From: Thermoplasmatales archaeon SW_10_69_26
Lineage (GTDB): Archaea > Thermoplasmatota > SW-10-69-26
NCBI GenBank assembly: GCA_003009755.1
Contig: PXUB01000049.1
Span: 1-27,048, forward strand
Reading direction: 5' to 3'
Length of the DNA: 27,048 bases
Shown: positions 21,037 through 27,048 of the stretch, one piece after another
Position numbering within the stretch: the first letter of the stretch is position 1
Layout of the letters: each line of letters opens with the position of its first letter
Notes under the pieces: generated by a model
Seen by the model: only the letters and a program-made list of their open reading frames with translations
Database searches by the model: none
What the model was told of the DNA's origin: nothing
Translations under genes and position numbers: made by a program

Positions 21037-21462
21037 TTAGGCTTCCTGGCGGGCGCGCGAGGGGTCCTCGGTGGTGACGTCGACGAGGTTGCGGGCGCGC
21101 TCGATGCGGGCGAGGTCGCGGTTGATCGCCTCGCGTCGGCGGGCGGTGACCTCCTCGACGATCTCGCCGAGCCGCAGGTCGAGACCGTAGACGTTGACGG
21201 GTCGGCCCTTGCCGGGCGTCTTCTCGGTGCGGGTGTGGATCCAGCCGCGTTCCTCGAGCGTGGTGGTGGCTTGGCTGACCTGCGGTTGGCGGAGCCCGCA
21301 CGTTCTCTCGATCTCCGCCGATCGGCCTTCGCCGTGCTCGGCGAGGAAAGCGATGACTTGAGCTTGGCGGGCGTCGAGCCCGAGCTGACCCAACAGCTCG
21401 CCCAGCTCGCGAGCCTGCTCCCCCTCCAACCGTTCGTCGCTGCGACCGGGACCCTGCGACAC
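21037..21462 (-). CDS. Winged-helix transcription regulator (MarR/ArsR-like)
   Basis: The 141-aa protein has a winged helix-turn-helix at about residues 25-95: [18 protein letters not shown], the recognition helix [17 protein letters not shown] and the wing [20 protein letters not shown] long charged helix (about 100-135) follows and probably mediates dimerisation. The GKGRPxxVYxL wing is common in archaeal one-component regulators. GTG at 21462 has a TATA-like CAGTTAAATCC about 35 nt upstream. It lies 62 nt downstream of the amine dehydrogenase beta gene on the same strand and may regulate that operon; ligand and targets are unknown. Confidence 0.82.
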   Translation of the reverse strand: MSQGPGRSDERLEGEQARELGELLGQLGLDARQAQVIAFLAEHGEGRSAEIERTCGLRQPQVSQATTTLEERGWIHTRTEKTPGKGRPVNVYGLDLRLGEIVEEVTARRREAINRDLARIERARNLVDVTTEDPSRARQEA

Positions 21463-21492
21463 AGAATCGCCTGGTCGTACACCCGAGCCAGC

Positions 21493-21502
21493 GGATTTAA
21501 CT
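21493..21502 (-). promoter_or_regulatory. TATA-like box of the MarR-like regulator gene
   Basis: AGTTAAATCC on the minus strand lies about 35 nt before the GTG at 21462. It shows the regulator can be expressed apart from the dehydrogenase genes upstream. Confidence 0.45.
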
Positions 21503-21524
21503 GTTGTCACGGAGAGGGGCAACA

Positions 21525-22670
21525 TCATCCGATGACCATGGCCTCGGCGTCGACGGTGCCTTGCTCGAAGCGGTCGACCCGGTATCGACTCATCTCGTAG
21601 CGGGGGTCTGCGCCGAGGATGAGGCGCTTGGTGATCTCGGTGACGACGGGGGAGACCATGAACCCGTGGCCAGAGAAGCCGTTGAGCTGGACGAAGTTGG
21701 CCAGCTCGGGGTGGGGGCCCAGGTTGGGGACGTGGTCGGGGGTGACGTCGTAGCAGCCGGCCCACTGCCGCATGGCGTTGACGGATCCCAACGAGGGGAT
21801 CAGGTCGGTCAGCTGGTCGGCGGCGCGCCGCAGGAAGTCGAAGCTGGCGGCGTGGGTGACCTCCTCGCGCCGGTGGCGGTCGCCTAAGCCGGTGACGAAC
21901 TCGCCGCGGCCGTCCTGGTTGACGTAGAGGCCGGTGTGCATGTCGACGACCATCGGGTCCAGCATCGGGCGCAGGGCCTCGGTGACGAAGATCTGGTGGC
22001 GGACCGGCGTGTTGGGGAGGTCGACGCCGGCCATCTGGGCGAGCTCGCTGCTCCAGGCGCCGGCGGCGTTGACGACCCAGTCGGGCTCGAAGGTGTGCTC
22101 GGGGGTCCCGACGGCCGTGATCCGGTCGCCGTCGGTGGTGACGTCGGTGACGGGGGTGCGGGTGTGCAGGTCGACGTCGTGGTCCTCGATGGCCTCCCGG
22201 AGGCCGTTGACGACGGGCCAGGGGAAGATGACGGCGTCCTCGGGGCAGTAGCTGGCCCCGACGTAGCGCTCCATGGCGACGGGCGGGGCCAGGTCCTGGG
22301 CTTCCTGGGGGGAGACAATGTGCGTGGGGATGCCGTGTTGGCGTTGGAACCGGGCGCGCTCGCGCATCGCGTCGAGCTTGTCCCGATCGCGGGCGAGCAT
22401 GAGGTAGCCGGACTGGCGGAACCAGGTGTGGAGGCCCAGCTCGCCGGCGTAACGCTTCCAGGCGTCGATCGAGTCCCGCGCCAGCTCGAGGTTCGACAAC
22501 GAGGCCCACTGGGCGCGCACGCCGCCGCCGTTGCGGCCGCTGCCGCCGTACATCGGGTACTTCCTCTCGACGACGACCACGTCCTCGACGCCGGCCTTCG
22601 CCAGCCGGTGGGCGGTGCCGAGCCCGTTGACGCCGGCGCCGACGACGAGCACTTCGGGTCGGGCTCTCAT
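21525..22670 (-). CDS. FAD-dependent amine dehydrogenase, DAO-family beta subunit
   Basis: The 381-aa protein belongs to the D-amino-acid oxidase/sarcosine oxidase beta family. An N-terminal Rossmann motif VVGAGVNGLGTAHRLAKAG (about 9-27) binds FAD, followed by YGGSGRNGGGVRAQW, the WVVNAAGAW strand, and the C-terminal FAD loop NGFSGHGFMVSPVV. It is the likely catalytic subunit that oxidises the C-N bond of an amino acid such as proline, hydroxyproline, sarcosine or glycine. It starts directly after the TAG of the small [2Fe-2S] gene (TAG-ATG), so both are co-translated. The combination with the next two genes is that of dye-linked proline dehydrogenase PDH1 or HcnABC; the exact substrate cannot be read from sequence. 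Confidence 0.88.
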   Translation of the reverse strand: MRARPEVLVVGAGVNGLGTAHRLAKAGVEDVVVVERKYPMYGGSGRNGGGVRAQWASLSNLELARDSIDAWKRYAGELGLHTWFRQSGYLMLARDRDKLDAMRERARFQRQHGIPTHIVSPQEAQDLAPPVAMERYVGASYCPEDAVIFPWPVVNGLREAIEDHDVDLHTRTPVTDVTTDGDRITAVGTPEHTFEPDWVVNAAGAWSSELAQMAGVDLPNTPVRHQIFVTEALRPMLDPMVVDMHTGLYVNQDGRGEFVTGLGDRHRREEVTHAASFDFLRRAADQLTDLIPSLGSVNAMRQWAGCYDVTPDHVPNLGPHPELANFVQLNGFSGHGFMVSPVVTEITKRLILGADPRYEMSRYRVDRFEQGTVDAEAMVIG

Positions 22671-22964
22671 CTACTCGTCCCCGTCGTCGGCCGGGTTGCG
22701 CGCCTCGGCCAGAGCGTCCAGGGGGACCGGCGTGACGGGTTGGCGGTGGGTGATCGAGCCCAGCTCCTCGGCGGTCTTGTCGGTGTGCTCGGCCAGCAGC
22801 TCGATCGTGGCCCGCAGGCACCAGCGGCCCTGGCAGGGGCCGGTCGTGACGGCGGTCACGCGCTTGATCGGTTCGAGGTCGGTGTAGCCCAGCTCGACGG
22901 CCTCCTCGACGTCCTCGACCAGCACGTCCTCGCACGGGCACAGCATTCGGCGTCGTCGCGTCAC
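22671..22964 (-). CDS. BFD-like [2Fe-2S] small subunit
   Basis: The 97-aa protein has the cysteine pattern of BFD-type [2Fe-2S] domains: C9-x-C11 (MLCPCEDV) and C44-x4-C49 (GPCQGRWC). In sarcosine oxidase, HcnB and PDH alpha proteins such a module is fused to the C terminus of the alpha subunit; here it is a separate gene. GTG at 22964 is the start because it overlaps the alpha-subunit stop (GTGA) and gives a basic MTRRRR N terminus; the ATG at 22946 is an alternative. It would pass electrons from the beta subunit FAD to the alpha subunit. The last 25 residues form an acidic tail. Confidence 0.85.
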   Translation of the reverse strand: MTRRRRMLCPCEDVLVEDVEEAVELGYTDLEPIKRVTAVTTGPCQGRWCLRATIELLAEHTDKTAEELGSITHRQPVTPVPLDALAEARNPADDGDE

Positions 22965-24379
22965 TCGTTCCACACGCTCCTGATGGCGTCGCGCTCCTCG
23001 TCTCGCAGCCCGCCCTCGGCCTCGATCATCCTGGCGATCGCCTGCGGCTGCTCGCCGACGGCTCGCTGGCCGGCGGCCTGGCCCTGGACGAGAGCGGCCT
23101 CGACGGTGGGCAGACCGGCGCAGGTGCCGGCGACGTAGACGTCGGGGACGGGGGTCCGGCCGTCGGCGCGGTGCAACGGGACCCGACCCCCGAGCTCGTC
23201 CTGCCAGGTGTAGGGGACACCGGCCTGGCGGCCCAGCTCGGCCGAGGGGGCCACGCCGGGGTCGATCACGGCGGCCTCGACGTCGACGCGCCGCTTGTCG
23301 CCGACGACGGCCTCGACGCGTTCCTCGCCCTCGATCCACTCGGGGTCGTCGAGGGTGTGCACGGTGAGGCCGCGCTCGGTGGCGAGGTCGGCGAAGGCCC
23401 GGCCCTGGCGGTCGGGATCGAGGACGGCGACGGGGTCCCCAGGCTCGAGACCCCATCGGCCGAGCAGGATGCGGGCCGCGCGAGCGCCCAGCACGCCGGG
23501 CGTGTCGTTGCCCTCGACGATCGAGGGGCCCTCGTAGCCGCCGACGGCGAGCACGGTCGTCTCCGCGTCGACGGTGTGAACCGCCAGGCCTTCGGGCTCC
23601 TCGGCGAGCACGGCGGCGGGCTCGTCCTCGTAGAGACCGACGACGGCGCCCTGGATGCGTCGGCGATCGGGCACCTCGTCGAGCAGGTCCTCGGCCAGGC
23701 TGGGTCCATCGGCGGCCGCCAGGTCGCCGACCTCGATCGGCTCGTGGTGGTAGGAGAGGCTGCCGCCGTGCATGTCCTCGTCGACGAGCCGGACCTCGCG
23801 GCCGGCTTGGTGGACGGCGCGGGCCGCGGCGAGGCCGGCGGGGCCGCCGCCGGCGACGAGGACGTCGGTCTCGAGGTGGCGGCCCGGACTCGTGGCGACC
23901 TCGCCGGTCGGCTGGGTGCCGAACCCGGCCATGCGGCGGGCGATGGCCTCGTAGACCTGGTTGACGGGTTGGGGTCGGACGAAGCTGCGCTCGTGGTCGA
24001 AGCGCTCGAACAGGCGGTCGACGATGCTGAAGACGTCGGTCTCGGCCGAGGGCCAGCCGGTCTGGCTCTCGGCGTCCATGCCGTCGACGACCGGTGTCCG
24101 GCAGCCGCGGACGTTGGGGACGCCGTCGACCCGGATCAAACAGCCCGGACAGTCGCCGGTCATGCACATCGGGCCGCGCGGCCGGTGGTACTTGAGGCTG
24201 CGCGTTTGCGTGACGTGACCGGCGCGCCAGAGCGCGACGGCGATCGGTTCGCCGGGGCGGGCCTGGATCTGGTCCCCGTCCCAGGTGAACGTGACCGCGT
24301 CCTCGCTCGCCCCGTCATCGCCTCGAGCACCGGCTCCCAGCGAGGGCAGGGCCGCCGGGGGGTATGGGTTCTTCGACAC
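22961..24379 (-). CDS. Amine dehydrogenase alpha subunit: ferredoxin plus FAD/NAD domain
   Basis: The 472-aa protein begins with a Fer2_4 ferredoxin domain (about 28-110) whose ligands are C72, C77, C80 and C93. The FAD/NAD domain starts with VLVAGGGPAGLAAARAVHQAG (about 173-193) and contains a second ETTVLAVGGYEGPS strand and VYVAGTCAGLPTVEAALVQG near the end. It is the electron-transfer subunit of sarcosine oxidase/HcnB/PDH1-type complexes. Unlike sarcosine oxidase alpha it has no C-terminal GcvT folate domain, so tetrahydrofolate use is unlikely. GTG at 24379 lies 3 nt after the wHTH gene stop. The C-terminal BFD module found in relatives is encoded by the next gene, which overlaps by 4 nt. 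Confidence 0.88.
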   Translation of the reverse strand: MSKNPYPPAALPSLGAGARGDDGASEDAVTFTWDGDQIQARPGEPIAVALWRAGHVTQTRSLKYHRPRGPMCMTGDCPGCLIRVDGVPNVRGCRTPVVDGMDAESQTGWPSAETDVFSIVDRLFERFDHERSFVRPQPVNQVYEAIARRMAGFGTQPTGEVATSPGRHLETDVLVAGGGPAGLAAARAVHQAGREVRLVDEDMHGGSLSYHHEPIEVGDLAAADGPSLAEDLLDEVPDRRRIQGAVVGLYEDEPAAVLAEEPEGLAVHTVDAETTVLAVGGYEGPSIVEGNDTPGVLGARAARILLGRWGLEPGDPVAVLDPDRQGRAFADLATERGLTVHTLDDPEWIEGEERVEAVVGDKRRVDVEAAVIDPGVAPSAELGRQAGVPYTWQDELGGRVPLHRADGRTPVPDVYVAGTCAGLPTVEAALVQGQAAGQRAVGEQPQAIARMIEAEGGLRDEERDAIRSVWNE

Positions 24380-24382
24380 GGC

Positions 24383-24859
24383 TCAGGCCGCGGCCACCCA
24401 TTCGGCGCCCTGCTCGGTGAGCTGGACCCTGTCGTCCTCGACGACGAGCAGGCCGGCGGCGACGAGGTACTCGCGCGTACGCTTCTCGACGTCGGCGGCC
24501 ATGGTGAGCTGTTCCTTGAGATCCGAGAGCGGGACGGCGACGGTGGGGTCCTCTTCGGCGAGGTCGTACAGCTCGCGGACGTAGTCGCCGCGTTGCTGGC
24601 GGCGTTCGTCGACGACCTCGTCTCGGCCCTCCTCGAGGCGTTGCTCTTCGACGCTGTGGATCGCGGGGATCCGCAACCGGTAGCCGGATCCGGCGTCCTC
24701 GAGCAGGCCACGGTCCATCAGGTCCCGCTCCATGCGGCGTTGGCGGTCTTCGTCGGTGCCGAGCTTGCGGGCGAGGGCCTGGCTGGACACGGTGGTCAGC
24801 GGGCTGCCGTCGGCCTCCTCGTAAGCGATCTCCAGGAAGCGAGTCTCGTCGTCGTCCAT
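24383..24859 (-). CDS. Winged-helix regulator, first gene of the dehydrogenase operon
   Basis: The 158-aa protein contains two winged-helix-like regions. The first (about 1-65) holds SQALARKLGTDEDRQRRMERDLMDRGLLE, and the second (about 90-155) reads LYDLAEEDPTVAVPLSDLKEQL ... LVVEDDRVQLTEQGAEWVA. A charged helix links them. The family is not recognised beyond wHTH. Its stop is 3 nt before the alpha-subunit GTG, so it is the first gene of a four-gene unit and probably autoregulates it. ATG at 24859 has a TATA-like CTTAAG 31 nt upstream. A second regulator gene lies at the other end of the cluster. Confidence 0.78.
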   Translation of the reverse strand: MDDDETRFLEIAYEEADGSPLTTVSSQALARKLGTDEDRQRRMERDLMDRGLLEDAGSGYRLRIPAIHSVEEQRLEEGRDEVVDERRQQRGDYVRELYDLAEEDPTVAVPLSDLKEQLTMAADVEKRTREYLVAAGLLVVEDDRVQLTEQGAEWVAAA

Positions 24860-24886
24860 GCGTCCGTTCGACGAATGGCCCCGGGC

Positions 24887-24895
24887 CCTTAAGCT
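24887..24895 (-). promoter_or_regulatory. TATA-like box of the dehydrogenase operon
   Basis: GCTTAAGGG on the minus strand lies about 31 nt before the ATG at 24859 and is the only promoter-like element before the four overlapping or abutting genes. Confidence 0.5.
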
Positions 24896-24916
24896 CCTGA
24901 GGTACGAACCGTCACG

Positions 24917-26719
24917 TCAGTAGGCCTTGCCCATGTAGACGACCTGGTCGGTCTCGGTGCCGCAGGCGATGCAGGCGCCCTGCGTCTCCTCGGCGGGCAC
25001 GACCTCGCCGTCCTCGACGGTGCGCGGGAAGCCCATGACGTCCTTGGCGCCCTCGGTCTCGATCTCCTCGGCGCACTCGTCGTCGCCGCACCACCAGGTG
25101 CGCAGCACGCCGGGTTGGTTTTCGGCCTCCTCGAGGGTCTTCACCGTCTGGAGGTTGTCCTCCAGCAGGGCGTCGGCGTCGGTGCGCAGCCGGGTCTTGA
25201 ACGCGGCCAGTTGCTCCTCGACGGCCTCGGCCAGGTCCTCGCGCGGGACGACGAGCTTGCGGCCTTCAGGTGCATCCGTGGCGTGGTCGCTGGCGAGGTC
25301 GACCTCGTCCTCGAACCCGTCGCGGGGCACGAGCACGACCTGGTCGTCGTCGACGTCGCGGGGGCCGATCTCGATGCGGAGGGGGACGCCGCGCTGCTCC
25401 CAGTGGTTGTACTTGAAGCCGGCCGTCTTGTCGCGGTCGTCCAGGCGCACGCGGAACGACTCGTCCAGCTCGTCGGCGACGGCCGCGCAGGCCTCGCGGA
25501 TCTCGTCCTCGGCCTCCTCGAAGATGACCGGCACGACGACGACCTGGATCGGCGCGACGTCGGGCGGCAGGCGCAGGCCCTGGTCGTCGCCGTGGACGCC
25601 GACGATGGACCCGATCAGGCGCTCGCTCATGCCGTAGGTCGTCTGGTGGACGTGGCGGTTGACGCTGAAGAACGGGATCTCGAGGTCGCCGTCCTCGGTC
25701 TCGATGGCCAAGGGCGGGCCCTCGTGGTTCCCGGGGCGGTCGGGCCACTCCCAGGCGAAGCCCTCGGGGGCTTGGACGACCTCGTCGAACGCGCCGGGTC
25801 CGGACTGGTTGTCCAGGTCGGCGTCCTCGTCGGAGACGACGTCGGGGACGCGGTAGGTGGTGTCCTTGTAGGTGACGTCGAACCCGGTCCAGCCGCCGCC
25901 CTCGTCGAGGGGGCCGTTGAACTTGCCGTCGTAGGTGATCGCCTCGGGGTCGAGACCGGAGGCCTCGGCCTGCTCCTCGAACCAGGTGTCGATGTCGACG
26001 ATGTAGTCGACCTCGTAGGGTTCGGAGAAGTTCGTCTTGTAGTGGTGGACGCTGGCGATCTGCAGGGTCCGCATGTCCGGCATGAGGACGTCGGCGGCGA
26101 TCGTGTAGTGGGCGCCGGGGAACTTGTCCCACTCGGGGCGTTGGCAGGTCGTCACCGGGACGCACAGGGCGTCGCTGACGTTCTCGAGGATCTCGAGGTC
26201 CTCGACGATCTGGTCCTCGGCGGCCTCGTAGTCGCGGTGGGCGGTGTGGGCCTCGAAGAAGTGGATCTCGCGCACGCGGATGAACGAGCGCGTGTGCTGG
26301 GTCTCGTAGCGGAACGTGTTGACGATCTGGTAGGTCTTGAATGGCAGATCGCTGTCCGAGCGGATCCACTCGGCGAACATCGAGTACATCGCCGTCTCGC
26401 TCGTCGGCCGCAACAACAGCTTCTCGTCGAGTTCGGTCGTGCCGCCGTGGGTGACCCAGAACACCTCGGCGTCGAAGCCCTCGATGTGGTCGGCCTCCTT
26501 CTGGAACTCCCGTTGCGGGATGAGCAGCGGGAACTCGTACTCGTCGTGCCCGGTGCGCTCCATCTCGCTGTGCGTCACGTCGTCCACGAGATCGCGGATC
26601 TTCACGCCGTAGGGACGCCAGATGTCCATCCCCTTGACGGGGTAGCGCTTGTCGATCAGCTCCGCGTCCTCGATGATGTCGTTGTACCAGGCGGAGAAGT
26701 TCTCGTCCTTGGAGGCCAT
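24917..26719 (-). CDS. proS: Prolyl-tRNA synthetase, archaeal type with insertion
   Basis: ProRS charges tRNA-Pro. The 600-aa protein has the class II core: motif 1 region with IWRPYGVKI, LLLRPTSETAMY (101-112), motif 2 FRYETQHTRSFIRVREIHFFEAHTAH (136-161), and YGMSERLIGSIVGVHGDDQGLRLPP (362-386). An anticodon-binding domain follows, and the C-terminal zinc domain WWCGDDEC ... ACIACG ends in MGKAY, as in archaeal/eukaryotic ProRS. The family is usually about 480 aa. The excess is an insertion of about 110 residues (about 240-350) between IASVHHYKTNF and HQTTYGMS, rich in Asp, Gly and Trp. A TATA-like CCTTTTTAC lies 35-43 nt upstream. It is monocistronic. Confidence 0.95.
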   Translation of the reverse strand: MASKDENFSAWYNDIIEDAELIDKRYPVKGMDIWRPYGVKIRDLVDDVTHSEMERTGHDEYEFPLLIPQREFQKEADHIEGFDAEVFWVTHGGTTELDEKLLLRPTSETAMYSMFAEWIRSDSDLPFKTYQIVNTFRYETQHTRSFIRVREIHFFEAHTAHRDYEAAEDQIVEDLEILENVSDALCVPVTTCQRPEWDKFPGAHYTIAADVLMPDMRTLQIASVHHYKTNFSEPYEVDYIVDIDTWFEEQAEASGLDPEAITYDGKFNGPLDEGGGWTGFDVTYKDTTYRVPDVVSDEDADLDNQSGPGAFDEVVQAPEGFAWEWPDRPGNHEGPPLAIETEDGDLEIPFFSVNRHVHQTTYGMSERLIGSIVGVHGDDQGLRLPPDVAPIQVVVVPVIFEEAEDEIREACAAVADELDESFRVRLDDRDKTAGFKYNHWEQRGVPLRIEIGPRDVDDDQVVLVPRDGFEDEVDLASDHATDAPEGRKLVVPREDLAEAVEEQLAAFKTRLRTDADALLEDNLQTVKTLEEAENQPGVLRTWWCGDDECAEEIETEGAKDVMGFPRTVEDGEVVPAEETQGACIACGTETDQVVYMGKAY

Positions 26720-26753
26720 GGCTACCCGAGTCGCCGGCCGATGCCGGCGGGAG

Positions 26754-26762
26754 GTAAAAAGG
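26754..26762 (-). promoter_or_regulatory. TATA-like box of proS
   Basis: CCTTTTTAC on the minus strand lies about 35-43 nt before the proS ATG, the only AT-rich stretch in the gap. Confidence 0.45.
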
Positions 26763-26786
26763 GTTCGTTCGCGGGGTCGAGCGGGG

Positions 26787-27047
26787 CTAGGGGTCCAGTA
26801 GGCCGTGGCCGAGGGCCTCGCGGATCCAGCCGGCCAGCTCGCTGTAGGCCTCCCGACCCTCGTCCGTGAGGTGGATGCGGTCCTGGCCGCGCCCCTCGCG
26901 GGCTTCCCAGGCGATCCAACCCTTGGCCTCCAGCAGTGCGAGGTAGCGACGAAAGACGTCGTAGTTGGTGCGGGTGGCGCGTTGCAGGCTGGACTTGTTG
27001 TGGTCCTCGCCGGGGTCGGCCAAGCGGTCGAGGAACCGGGCCAGCAC
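26787..27047 (-). CDS. Winged-helix DNA-binding protein, possibly partial
   Basis: At least 86 residues of a wHTH protein are visible: HNKSSLQRATRTNYDVFRRY is the helix-turn-helix, LALLEAKGWI the next helix, and EAREGRGQDRIHLTDEGREAY the wing and following helix, ending with GHGLLDP. This layout is frequent in short archaeal regulators. The GTG at 27047 could be a start, but it lies one base from the window edge and the frame is open to the end, so the N terminus may be missing. It is upstream of proS on the same strand with a 67-nt gap holding the proS promoter element. Confidence 0.7.
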   Translation of the reverse strand: MLARFLDRLADPGEDHNKSSLQRATRTNYDVFRRYLALLEAKGWIAWEAREGRGQDRIHLTDEGREAYSELAGWIREALGHGLLDP

Positions 27048-27048
27048 G

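Noticed and set aside
24917-26719. ProRS insertion as the bacterial YbaK-type editing domain
   Set aside because: The inserted block lacks recognisable YbaK/INS motifs and is shorter than the usual 180 residues, so an editing role is not claimed.
25115-26869. Long plus-strand open frame across proS
   Set aside because: Antisense to proS, low-complexity Val/Leu/Gly/Asp composition, no domain, no promoter.

Overview
The window is gene-dense, roughly two-thirds G+C, and archaeal. The evidence is ribosomal protein S17e, an archaeal-type prolyl-tRNA synthetase with a C-terminal zinc site, archaeal NOG1, an archaeal RecJ-like DHH nuclease, the archaeal riboflavin enzymes RibL/RibC/RibH, and TATA-like boxes (CTTAT, CTTAA, TATATA) about 25-40 nt before many starts with hardly any Shine-Dalgarno signals. 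Proteins are strongly acidic (Asp/Glu rich), as in salt-in halophiles. The S17e sequence begins like the methanogen/Thermoplasmata type rather than the haloarchaeal type. I favour a halophilic or salt-tolerant Thermoplasmatota-like euryarchaeon, but the lineage is an inference.

Layout. 1-1117: a 42-aa membrane protein, a DUF488 protein and a small zinc-ribbon protein. 1121-2822: a nuclease-fold/acidic-linker/PepSY-like gene broken by one extra base. 2890-5202: RecJ-like nuclease and proC from a shared divergent promoter region. 5193-7066: a two-gene secreted pair, one cysteine-rich and one with a PGF-CTERM-like sorting tail. 7185-9402: TtuA/NcsA-like tRNA thiolase, a two-TM protein and a LarE-like sulfur transferase. 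9403-9734: a non-coding gap bounded by CACAGAG-type inverted repeats. 9735-10763: NOG1. 10808-15637: histidine degradation (hutH, hutU) with a zinc-ribbon protein and an SDR oxidoreductase. 15721-17848: two lipoproteins. 17849-18446: a mostly non-coding gap holding a possible 34-aa gene. 18447-20918: rps17e and the flavin genes ribB, ribL, ribC, ribH on one strand. 21037-24859: a three-subunit flavin/iron-sulfur amine dehydrogenase enclosed by two winged-helix regulators. 24917-27048: proS and a partial winged-helix regulator.

How the genes fit together. HutH and HutU take histidine to imidazolone propionate; HutI and later steps are not here. RibB, RibC, RibH and RibL make the 4-carbon precursor, lumazine, riboflavin and FAD; FAD is the likely cofactor of the nearby dehydrogenase. 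That dehydrogenase resembles dye-linked proline dehydrogenase, hydrogen cyanide synthase or sarcosine oxidase assemblies, so it would oxidise a secondary amine or amino acid. No tRNA, rRNA, insertion sequence or proven CRISPR array was found. The least explained parts are the cysteine-rich secreted pair, the roughly 110-residue insertion in ProRS, the Ser-Ser-Gly MIO triad of HutH, the palindrome at the ribB promoter and the repeat-bounded gap near 9.5 kb.
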